A stretch of 14,532 nt of DNA from Cyclostephanos tholiformis (Eukaryota > Bacillariophyta > Thalassiosirophyceae > Thalassiosirales > Thalassiosiraceae), in contig JALLPB010000573.1 of assembly GCA_036939975.1 (NCBI GenBank), positions 1 through 14,532 of the forward strand, read 5' to 3'. How positions within the stretch are numbered: position 1 is the first letter of the stretch; each line of letters opens with the position of its first letter. Shown one piece after another: positions 1 to 7,900 of this stretch. The notes beneath the pieces were generated by a model. That model worked only from the letters and a program-made list of their open reading frames with translations. It was not told the origin of the DNA and made no database searches. The position numbers and the translations under genes are program-made.

Positions 1-1023
1 CGACGCGGCCTCGGCGCTGGTGGCGGGGGGGGGGGCGGGAGGGGGGGGAATCGCAATCACGACCACGACCACGACGACGGAACACGCGGTGCCGACTCGG
101 CCCTCGGTCGCGCGCTGGCATCGAACATCGGCATTAGCAGCGCGATCGATCCGGGCAATTTAATACTCAAGGGGGGGATGCGGGGGGGGGGGATGACGTC
201 GTCGACTGCGAGATTGGACTTCAACGGTTACGAGCTCGTGGGGGAAGACGAGGGCGAGGGACCGTCGTCGTCGATGTCGCGAGTGGATCATGGGAATGCG
301 ATGGATCGGTCCGGACAGCTCGGCACCAGAACGACGACAGATACGACAATGACTGCTACCGCTACACCGGCGATGAAGTCTATGGGTAGGGGTAGGGGCA
401 CCACCCTACCGGCGTGGATGACTAGGATCGACGATCGCACGCAATCTGAATGTAAGTTGGGATCGGCGATGGGCATGCCGAGAAATAATGACGAAGACGA
501 GGAGGATGATGGTGGAAGTGGAAGGAGGAGGAGGAAGAAGAAGAAGAAGAAGAGGAGTGACAGGAAGAGCGGCAAGAGGAGGAGAAGGATGGACGATCAC
601 GACGACGATGACTGGGACGACGAGGGGAAGAGAAAGGGACGGGACGAACGACGCGGCAAACGCGACGGAAGCAGCTGTGGGAGGAGACGGAACAGCAGGA
701 GCGGGATGGACGAGGATCTCCATCGTCATGGCGGGGGAGGATCGCGTCGTCGGCGTTCGTCCTCCTCGTCGGAATCGTGGACGTCGTCGTCATCATCGTC
801 GCGCGGATCCCGTGACGGATCATTGGGAGGGGGACGTCGCTCGTTGTCATCGCTTCACCGCCGCCACCACCGCGGGTCGCATCGTCGCCGGCGCAAATCC
901 TCTCGCCGATCGGGTGGCGGGAGGGAGCTGCCATCGTCGGATTTTGCCACCGTCGAGGAGGCTAGGGCCATCATGAAAAGGTTAGAACGTCGTCGTGGGG
1001 GTGGAGATGGGGAGGTAGACTGA
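1..1023 (+). CDS. Arg/Ser- and Lys-rich low-complexity protein, probably nuclear (5' partial)
   Basis: The frame is open from base 1, with no stop before the TGA at 1021-1023, so the true start probably lies outside the window. The first ATG in view is at 178, giving 281 residues; 59 more can be read upstream (Gly-rich, Asp/His-rich, then an ordinary-looking stretch). Counting from that ATG: a GRGRG-TTLPAWMTR segment at about 70-83, an acidic patch at 104-111, a strongly basic Arg/Lys stretch at 116-137, a mixed Asp/Arg/Lys part at 138-172, and an Arg/Ser-rich region at about 186-245 with long Ser runs. The end (about 255-273) could form a basic helix. The basic and RS-like composition suggests a nuclear, RNA- or chromatin-associated protein, but no folded domain is recognised. 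It could equally be an unrelated disordered protein. Other frames here are also open because of the repeats; this one is the longest and reaches the window edge. Confidence 0.6.
   Translation, partial: RRGLGAGGGGGGGRGGNRNHDHDHDDGTRGADSALGRALASNIGISSAIDPGNLILKGGMRGGGMTSSTARLDFNGYELVGEDEGEGPSSSMSRVDHGNAMDRSGQLGTRTTTDTTMTATATPAMKSMGRGRGTTLPAWMTRIDDRTQSECKLGSAMGMPRNNDEDEEDDGGSGRRRRKKKKKKRSDRKSGKRRRRMDDHDDDDWDDEGKRKGRDERRGKRDGSSCGRRRNSRSGMDEDLHRHGGGGSRRRRSSSSSESWTSSSSSSRGSRDGSLGGGRRSLSSLHRRHHRGSHRRRRKSSRRSGGGRELPSSDFATVEEARAIMKRLERRRGGGDGEVD
520..557 (+). repeat. Polypurine tract (GGA/GAA repeats)
   Basis: An uninterrupted run of 38 purines, mostly GGA then GAA units, lies inside the first gene and encodes an Arg/Lys block. 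Such tracts expand and contract easily and can form triplex DNA; only the purine run itself is seen here. Confidence 0.7.
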
Positions 1024-1660
1024 GGGGGCGATAATCTATACTGTGAGAGTCATCCCCTCCCTCCCTTCTGCGCTGTTTCCGCAATTGATGCAGGATCTGA
1101 AGCAGGATGCAATGGAAGGGAAGTAGTACTAGGGGTAATGGTGGTAGAATGTGGTCGTCGGAGTGGCAGTTGCCGAAGGAGTCAAGCCAATGAATCCAAA
1201 AATGCCATTCGAAATTCGCCCCCATGTGTGAAGTAGAGGTGTGCAATTTTGACGCAAAAGCAGCTTGGGAGGTGAATGGGAAGAGTAGTCGTATAAGTGA
1301 GAGGTTGGTGTCATCTAGCGAGGAGAGGTTGGTGTCATGTGATGACATCTAAGGCTGGCTCTTCGATCCATTATCAGACGTGATAACTACAACAACAACG
1401 TAGAACTCGAATCTATGTGGGTTGAGGATCGACCAGAAGCCCTGTCGGCAAATGGCTGGTACGCGAAAGGGCTTCTGCGATAGTTAGTGAGCATTTGCTA
1501 ACTCGAATATAGTAATTAGCATGAATGAGTTTGCAGCGATTTTGATTTCTGAGCCCTTAACACAGACGGTTGCCATGAACGGCAGTTGAGGTCTACTCCT
1601 ATGATATTTCTCCTATACCTTGGCATGAATGAGTTCGTCATAATTTCGAACTTTGCACTC
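1024..1660. other. Intergenic region between the RS-rich gene and the pseudogene
   Basis: No credible coding region was seen. It holds the 3' flank of the first gene (no clear AATAAA close to its stop), a short 24-bp-period direct repeat at 1299-1338, and from about 1393 the left end of the tandem duplication, matching 2990-3115. A local direct repeat of about 104-bp period starts at 1520 and 1624. Confidence 0.6.
1299..1338 (+). repeat. Short direct repeat, 24-bp period
   Basis: The 16-mer gagaggttggtgtcat occurs at 1299-1314 and again at 1323-1338, perfectly conserved. It is in non-coding DNA and no function is apparent. Confidence 0.8.
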
Positions 1661-1680
1661 TTAACAAAAAAAAACGACAA
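1520..1680 (+). repeat. Local direct repeat in the 3' flank of the pseudogene
   Basis: Segments beginning catgaatgagtt at 1520 and 1624 are related (104-bp period). Both resemble the single segment in the intact copy at about 3230-3270, which spans that gene's stop codon. This indicates a later local duplication confined to the decayed copy. Confidence 0.6.
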
Positions 1681-2623
1681 ACCGCATGACAGAAACAATG
1701 GAGATGAACGCAAAACCAACAATGCCAGAAGCCTCCCGAACCCGTATCAATACTCTCTGGACTGGCAGTGGCTTTTGACTAGGTGCTAGTCTACTCCACG
1801 GAAACCGTAGTAGTAGTGGCGGAGGCAGCCATATTGGGGCATCACGAAACCTCAAAACCCTTATAGTATTTGCAATCCTTCGAGCTAGTATCAAATTGTT
1901 TGGCTCTCGCTATTAACTCACCACAAGTAGACGAAATTGATGAAAATGGGATGAAGTTATCACCTGCCGTGGCACCACTTGGGCAGATGTTGCAGGGATG
2001 CTTAGGTTCGATGGGGGTGGGGCAGCAACGAGCCTCTATTCGTCCTCCAAAGCACATTTCAGACCCAGCATCCCAAGTTAAACGCGCGTCGATGAGCTCC
2101 TTACAAGTCCTGAGATCCCCTTTATTTGCATATGGGACAAAATCATCACCAGCTGATACAGGGATTCTCAGCAACAGTAGGGCAGCATGTAGCCTCAAAG
2201 TCTTCACCAAGGAAATTGCAATAGTCAGACTCTGATTCGAACGTCGAAAACGTGGAAGTCATGTAGCACCTCTTACTGGTGGCAATATCATCAGCAACCG
2301 TGACCCCATCTGGGCAAACGGTGCAGGGATCCTTGGCCGCGGCTGATGACGGGGAGCAAATCTTTTCTTGAATTTCATACACGCCGCACCACCAGTCTCG
2401 AACAGTTTGGCAGCCTCGATGAGCTCCTTGTAAGTAATCGGATCTCCATTATCAGCATAGGGGGAATAATTTTCTCTGGCAGTGACGACGCCGTTCGAAA
2501 GTCCAAGACAGCGTCCATGGTGCCGTTCGGGCAGATGTTGCATGGATTCGCGACTTCTTGGGCACTTACATCACGGCCGCTGGCCATGATGAAAGCTAGA
2601 CCAGCGAGAGAGTGAATCTTCAT
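1661..2623 (-). pseudogene. Broken copy of the six-Cys repeat secreted protein gene
   Basis: All parts of the intact neighbour at 3266-4147 can be found here, but in different frames. The signal peptide and the first CNICPNG motif read from 2623. After a roughly 35-bp insertion near 2495-2530 the rest of repeat 1 continues in another frame (one Cys replaced by Tyr). A small indel near 2370 moves repeat 2 into a third frame. A deletion of about 20 bp near 2154 removes most of a CPDG motif and shifts the frame before repeats 3 and 4. The first Cys of the last CC pair is TGA instead of TGC (near 1842). A hydrophobic tail like that of the intact protein is still recognisable, ending with TAA at 1661-1663. 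These lesions do not have the form of GT-AG introns, so a full-length product is not expected. A truncated product cannot be excluded. Confidence 0.85.
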
Positions 2624-3265
2624 GACGATAGTTGATAGTTTCGTGAGGGAAGGCGCACAAAAATACGGGGAAAGAATACGATGCCGATTGCGAACAAAAC
2701 GATTTTATTGGGTGCCAATAGCCGAGAAGAGTGATTTTTTCATTGAGACACGTCTCGTATCCACTTTCATTGGCATTGGTCTTGTTCGTGGATCTTATCG
2801 ACAGGGCACCTCCGTCTACGAGGTCAGGATACGGTTTCTTTGGATTTTGACTTTTTAAGGTATCGTACCGATGACATATCAATTCCATTATGCCCTCGAT
2901 GAGTGACAATTTGATACGAACGAGGCCATGGTCCATTGTTGGGTGGTGGGATTTATTGGTGTCACACCAGCAGCACCAGCAAACACACCCAATAGCGTAG
3001 AACCCGAGTCTATGTGGATTCAGGATGGAACAGAACTCCCGTCGGTGTATGGCTGGTGCATGAAAGTGCTCCCTCCTCGACAGTAAGCATTTGCTAACTG
3101 GTATATAGTGACTGTAATCTGCGAAAATTTCACCTTGCTAGTTGGTAGGCTACCGACCATGAAAAACCATTTACATACTAAACGAAACTAATAATTTGAG
3201 TTCTATCATAAATATTGCCCACTCCGCAAAAATGAGTTCGTCAAGACTATTGATTTCTGAACCCT
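2624..3265. other. Region between pseudogene and intact Cys-rich gene
   Basis: No real gene was seen. Bases 2624-2933 are the former upstream region of the pseudogene and match 4148-4484. Bases 2934-2989 are a unique spacer between the two duplication units; it contains a minus-strand AATAAA (2952-2957) that could serve the intact gene. Bases 2990-3265 are the 3' flank of the intact gene. About 110 bp here (roughly 3118-3228) has no counterpart in the left copy. Confidence 0.6.
2690..2743 (-). promoter_or_regulatory. Relic of the conserved upstream block (left copy)
   Basis: This stretch lies about 70-120 bp upstream of the pseudogene start and aligns with 4238-4287 upstream of the intact gene. 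On the minus strand it has an AATAAAA-type AT element where the intact copy has CATAAAC. That the block is better conserved than its surroundings is a judgement by eye. A core promoter is possible but unproven. Confidence 0.3.
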
Positions 3266-4147
3266 TTACACAAACCAGACATCCCACAGGGAAGAAGCGA
3301 TGACGACGAACGCAAACCAACCAACACCAAATCCAGAAAGGGTCACGCCTCCGGATGCTGCCTTAGGGCAGCATGAAACCTCATAACCCTCGTACCATTT
3401 GCAATCCTTGGAATTAGTCTCAAACAGTTTGGCCTCCGCCATCATTTCACCACAAGTATTTATTGCTGAGTATGGGGTGAAGTAATCGCCTGCCGTGGCA
3501 CCACCTGGACAGATGTTGCAGGGATTCTCAGGTGCAGTGGGGGCAGGACAGCATTTTGCAACGTCTGTTTCTCCGAAGCACATCTCAGAACCGGCTTCAA
3601 TAGTGGCGTAGGACTCGATGATCTCCTTACAAGTCATGGGAAACCCTTGATCTGCATACGGGACAAAATCGTCCCCAGCAGAGGCCCCGTCGGGGCAGAT
3701 GATGCAGGGATTCTCAGCTGCTGCATTAGGGCAGCATACTCCCTCATCGAATTCCCCCCACTTTTTGCATGCGTCGGACTCGGCCCCTAAAAACGAATAC
3801 ATTTGTACCAGGTCGGAGCAACCGTAACTGGTACCAATATCATCAGCGGTAGTGATCCCATCGGGGCAAATAGTGCAGGGATCCTTTGGCATGGCCGCTG
3901 GGGGGCAGCAGGATAATTCATCAAATTCATATGCGGCGCACCAATCAGTGCCAGTCTCGAATAGCTTGGCGTTCTCAATGATCTCCTTGCATGTAATAGG
4001 ATCCCCGTCATCAATGTAGGGGGCAGTATCCTCCCCGGCAGTGGCACCGTTCGGGCAGATGTTGCATGGATTGATGACTTCTTGGGCACTTACATCACTG
4101 CCGCTGGCCACGACGAAGGCTAGAATAGCGACAGGGCGAATCTTCAT
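3266..4147 (-). CDS. Secreted protein with four six-cysteine repeats and hydrophobic C-terminal tail
   Basis: This is an intact single-exon gene of 293 residues. Residues 1-21 form a typical signal peptide: basic start, hydrophobic core, small residues before AQE. Four repeats follow, at about 26-88, 89-146, 147-207 and 208-264. Each has the pattern PCxxCPxG, then a fourth-quarter Cys, another Cys, and a CCP, six cysteines per repeat and 24 in total, which suits three disulfides each. The first, third and fourth have xAGxxxxPY after the CPxG motif. The C-terminus (about 265-293) is SGG followed by a hydrophobic stretch, which could be a GPI-anchor signal or a membrane tail. A cell-surface, cell-wall or extracellular role is therefore likely; no enzymatic motif is seen. 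I recall such repeats in diatom proteins of unknown function. The ATG at 4147 is chosen because it begins the signal peptide. TAA at 3266-3268. Confidence 0.88.
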   Translation of the reverse strand: MKIRPVAILAFVVASGSDVSAQEVINPCNICPNGATAGEDTAPYIDDGDPITCKEIIENAKLFETGTDWCAAYEFDELSCCPPAAMPKDPCTICPDGITTADDIGTSYGCSDLVQMYSFLGAESDACKKWGEFDEGVCCPNAAAENPCIICPDGASAGDDFVPYADQGFPMTCKEIIESYATIEAGSEMCFGETDVAKCCPAPTAPENPCNICPGGATAGDYFTPYSAINTCGEMMAEAKLFETNSKDCKWYEGYEVSCCPKAASGGVTLSGFGVGWFAFVVIASSLWDVWFV

Positions 4148-4237
4148 GATGATATTTCCCTCGAGGGAGGGAGCAAGGGGAGGGGAGAACTTCGATGCGA
4201 AGGAAGCGTACGATGACGAGTGGGGGGTTTGGTTTTG

Positions 4238-4287
4238 GCGAACGAATCGAGTTTATGAGCCAACAGCCGTGGGGAGTGATTGTTCAT
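4238..4287 (-). promoter_or_regulatory. Conserved block upstream of the Cys-rich gene
   Basis: This lies about 90-140 bp before the ATG and aligns with 2690-2743 of the duplicate. On the minus strand it includes a CATAAAC element that could act as a TATA-like box. Evidence is limited to conservation between the two copies. Confidence 0.3.
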
Positions 4288-4513
4288 ATTGACGTGGTCA
4301 TGCCACATCTCGCATCCCCTTTCCTCGGTATTGGTCTTGCTCGTTGATCTTATCGATGGTTCCATAACCCCCCCGATGAGGTCGTGGATGGACATTCCAG
4401 GTGCTCGTCTTGTTCGTTGATCCTACTGAGGGGGGATCAATTCCATTATGTCATCGATGGCAATATAACGAACATTACCATGGTCATAAGTCAACAATCG
4501 CCTCTCTCCCCAC

Positions 4514-4627
4514 GGGGCGGTGGGGGGGGGGGTCGGACGATCGCATCATCCTATCGGGTGCTGGGGGGCAGGGGGGGGGGGGGCGTATCAAGTCCCGAGC
4601 TGGGTCGTGGATGGGCGGGATGGGGGC
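4514..4627 (+). other. Cluster of long G runs (possible G-quadruplex region)
   Basis: Several runs of four or more G lie close together, including about 11 G at 4522-4532, six at 4563-4568 and 13 at 4571-4583, followed by shorter runs to 4626. On sequence grounds quadruplex formation is possible. Such runs are also difficult to sequence, so exact lengths are uncertain. Confidence 0.5.
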
Positions 4628-4707
4628 TCATCAAAAAAAAATGAAAAATATGAAAAAAAATATTCGGCGGGAGGAAGCAGGAAGCAGCGAACAGCCCATC
4701 CATCACC

Positions 4708-4713
4708 TATAAG
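4708..4713 (+). promoter_or_regulatory. TATA-like element
   Basis: TATAAG in an otherwise mixed context, 239 bp upstream of the ATG at 4947. If used, it would give a 5' leader of roughly 200 nt. The call rests on the motif and position only. Confidence 0.25.
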
Positions 4714-4893
4714 TAGGCTCTGTCTGTCTGCGAAATTGATTCCTACCGGGTGATACTACCCTATATTATCTCTTAATAAAATAACAGCCCAACGCCCGAC
4801 CGACCGAACCGAAGACCGGCAATCATGACGACACGTACGATCATCCCTCTTTCGTCGGAGCATCCGTCGCAACAATATAATTGAAGTGCGATC

Positions 4894-4918
4894 GGGGGGG
4901 GTGGGGGGGGGGCTGGGG
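4894..4918 (+). other. G-rich tract next to the start codon
   Basis: The pattern is G8-T-G10-CT-G4, ending 28 nt before the ATG of the coiled-coil gene. If in the 5' leader of the mRNA, it could fold as an RNA G-quadruplex and affect translation. Confidence 0.5.
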
Positions 4919-4946
4919 ACGATCGAAACGGTTGAAAAAAATAAAA

Positions 4947-7900
4947 ATGGGCATAATCAGGAGATTACTCTCCGGCGACGGCGGACACCTCGGCGGCGCA
5001 TCCTCCTCCACCTCCGCACGTCGTGGCACCGGATGGATACCCGACGCGATCGAATTCTCGGCCGGCGGGACGGCATTACCGTCGTCGATGGGGGGAGGAG
5101 CGAACGGAGTCGTCGACGACGACGACGACGACGACGACGGAGTTAGCAACCTATCCGGGAGCGACGCGAGGATGACCACCTCCCCCCCCGGGGGTTGGAC
5201 GACGGGTCGACGACGCGGCGTTTCGGATGACGTATCCCCCTCACCGCGCCACCATCCCCCCCTCCCCCCCCCGGAACCCCGCCGAACGATGGACGGGACG
5301 AATGAGGCGGAGAGGACGAGTAGGACGACGACGACGGACGCCATGGAGGACTCGACCGACGACGTCCGGGAGGGGATGAGGCAATTTCAAACTACCATGG
5401 AGGAATTCGAGTTAAAGCTATCGAAGATCGACGCTTCTAAGTTCGTGGACGATGACGACGACGTCGACGATGACGATGACGACGAAGACGAAGACGAAGA
5501 CGGCAGCGAGGGGGGGAGCGGGAGGTCGAGGCTAAGCGAGATCGTCGAGGATGGCGACGGCGACGATACAAATGGCGATGGTGGTGGCGGCGGCGGAGGG
5601 AAAGGAGAGAGGGGTGGGATGACGACACATGCGAATGGAAACATCTACATCGGCGGGAGGGGTTTAAAAAAAAGGGGGGGGGGGATGAAACTCGGGAAAT
5701 TATTCGGCAAGATGAAGACGAGGAGGCACCGGCTGGAAGGGAATGGACCGAGGAGGCGTATTCATCGTCCGGCGGTTGATTCCGATACCCCGTCGGACGA
5801 CGACGATGATGACGACGAGGACGTGTACATTTCCGGCGAACTCGACGAAGATGTCGGCGTCTCGGGGGGATACGTCGTGCGCGGAAACCATCACACGGGG
5901 AGGGCATCGCCGTTCGACCGTGCCGATGCCGGGGGGGGGATAGGCGTGCCAGACGGGAGGGGCAATCGAATGACCCAGGCCCGTCTCGAGGACGAGCTGT
6001 ACCTGTACAAACTGGAAACGCTCAACCTAACCGACGCATGTCGGGACCTTGCCGAGCAGCTCGAGGAGGTGGAGGCGCGTCTCGGTAGCGTACAGGCCAA
6101 GGCCACGTTCCGAATACACGCGCTCGAGGCCGAGTTGCAGGATGGTAATCTCGGGCTTAGGTCGCTGGTTAAGATGACGAGCACGGAGATGGATGGCAGA
6201 CTCGAGGCGTTGAGGGCATTGGGGAAGACCGCGACGATACAGGCCGCGAAGTTAAAGGAGCGCGATCACGAGCTGATATCGATGGAGGGACGATTGCGAA
6301 GGACTCGGCGGGACATTAAGAGCCTTAAGCGCGAGAATAAGAAGGTTTGCGACGAGAGGACATATCTCAGGGATAGGTTGGAGGAGCTGAACGCGCTGCG
6401 TTATCGATTGGAGGAGGATCTGAAGACTCTCGCCATGGAAAACGCTGCGATATCGGAGAAGGAGACCGCGACGGAAACATTGGCGGAGAAGGATGCCGAG
6501 ATCGAAAGGGTGAAGGGGGATCTGGAAGATACGCTGGAGCAGGTGGGGCGCATGATGGGCTTGTTGGATGGGAAGGACGGAGAGCTGTTGGAATTGCGGC
6601 ATTTGGCCGAAGAGAAGGAGGGGGAAATATTGGAACTGCGGGAAGAGTTGGATAGGAAGGGTGAGAGTAGAGGTCGCGATATTTTGTCATAATATGTTGG
6701 TTGTTTATAATTTCATATTTTGCCATCCTCACATTTGTGTTCATGAATTGTTGTTATTCGTTCATATTACCACGCACATGGACACCTCAATTTTCTGGCA
6801 GAGCATGAGATTATTCGAGTGGAAAATCAGCTCGAGAAAGTTCGAATTGATCTCCTCAATGCCGCCCACGCGGCGAGAACTGCCGAGGAGGCGCGCGTCG
6901 AGGCTGAGGATCGCGAATCCAAGATCCATGCCGATTTGGAAGAAGCGCTGGCCGCCATGGAGGATGCAATGCACAAGGTGTCCTTGCTAGAATCTCAGGA
7001 AGCGGAATTGAAAAGTAAGCATGCAAGAGCGAAAAGTATGGAAGAGGAGATCGAAAACTTGGAGAAGCAGAAGACAAGGTTGAGCGAGTTAGAAAAGGAG
7101 GTGGAGGCGTTAAGGATAGAAAAAGAAGCAACCATCGACGCGATGAATCTTGCCCAGAATTCTTATGTCGAAGGCATCGCCGATCGAGATGCGCAGATCG
7201 TTACGCTCAATCAGGATGTCGATGTCCACCGTGAGCAGATGGAGTTGGCGCAGACGATGCTGGAAGAAAAAGAAACGATTGCTTTTGAACTTCGCAATCA
7301 ACTGGAGGAAGCAATGAAAGAAGAGGAGCTGCGGGTTAGAGAGCTTGAGGAAAATTTGGCGGCCAAGAATCGTGAGGTGAGTAATATTCTCACGGAATTG
7401 GATGAGAGGAATGAGTACGTTAACACTTTGGAGAATAAGTTGGCGGCGATCAAGAGGGAATTCATAGAATATCGTGCCGAGGTGGAGGCGGCAGCAGCTG
7501 CTCCCTCCGAATTAGAGACGATCAATGAAGATGATACAGAGGATGACGACACTGTACTGTCGACGGCGTCTGCACGAACTGCAAATGCAGTCGCCAATGC
7601 AAAAAATACAGCACAAACGGCACAGCTTTCGGAAAAGGCAACACTGATTGAGCATCTTGAGCGAGAGTTAGGGGCAAGGAAACGTCAGGCAGAACAACTT
7701 AGCGTAGAGTTGGAAGAAAGAGACAAGCAAGTTGAACGTCTTAAGGCGGAACTCGAGCGACGCAAGGCCAAAGTAGACGAAGTTGAGACGCAAGTGAATG
7801 AACGCGATAAGACCATTAAATCCCTCAACAATAAACTCAACGACGAAAGACTTTCGCTCGGTATGTTAACGGAAAAACTCCAGAGTTTACAAATCGAACT

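Larger units (their letters stand above)
1393..2933 (+). repeat. Tandem duplication, left copy (degraded)
   Basis: This block aligns along its length with 2990-4484 in the same orientation. Matching landmarks: the block after cgtagaac (1400 and 2996), gcatttgctaact (about 1491 and 3087), the gene body, the region upstream of the start codon, and the right end at a shared ccatggtc. By eye the non-coding parts look roughly three-quarters identical. It carries small insertions, a local repeat of about 104-bp period near its left end, and a broken gene, so this copy has decayed faster than the other. Confidence 0.8.
2990..4484 (+). repeat. Tandem duplication, right copy (intact)
   Basis: Direct repeat partner of 1393-2933, separated by about 55 bp. 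It covers the 3' flank, the complete Cys-rich gene and about 335 bp upstream of its start. Inside the upstream part, a tcttg-ttcgttgatc-like segment occurs twice (about 4335 and 4408, 73 bp apart), where the left copy has only one. Confidence 0.8.
4148..4946. other. Upstream region shared by the Cys-rich gene (-) and coiled-coil gene (+)
   Basis: The two genes diverge from this stretch. Bases 4148-4484 belong to the tandem duplication and contain the likely promoter of the minus-strand gene. Bases 4485-4640 are rich in long G runs. A TATAAG element at 4708-4713 is a plausible promoter element for the plus-strand gene, and another G-run cluster (4894-4918) sits just before its ATG. No gene was seen. 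Confidence 0.6.

Noticed and set aside
422..934. Minus- and plus-strand alternative frames over the first gene, including 488-976 +
   Set aside because: They are low-complexity shadows over GAC/AGG/TCG repeats, and none extends as far as the frame that is open from base 1 to 1023.
971..1348. 125-codon minus-strand frame after the first gene
   Set aside because: It overlaps the end of the first gene, has no recognisable features, and its first part lies over the short direct repeat.
1842..2543. Reading the left Cys-rich copy as an active gene with introns
   Set aside because: The frame breaks are a short insertion, a small indel and a roughly 20-bp deletion relative to the intact copy, without intron-like ends. 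One conserved Cys codon is a stop.
2571..2936. Minus-strand frame upstream of the pseudogene, similar in places to one at 4144-4395
   Set aside because: The resemblance follows from the DNA-level duplication of the upstream flank. The two frames differ in length and are not aligned across their whole length.
4881..4946. Extending the coiled-coil protein upstream of the ATG at 4947
   Set aside because: The frame is open upstream but begins with TTG, not ATG, and runs through the G tract. The ATG at 4947 has a good eukaryotic context.
5437..5907. Arg-rich and Ser-rich minus-strand frames opposite the coiled-coil gene's first exon
   Set aside because: They are complements of the poly-Asp and Gly-rich coding tracts, and the plus-strand frame continues into a clear coiled coil.
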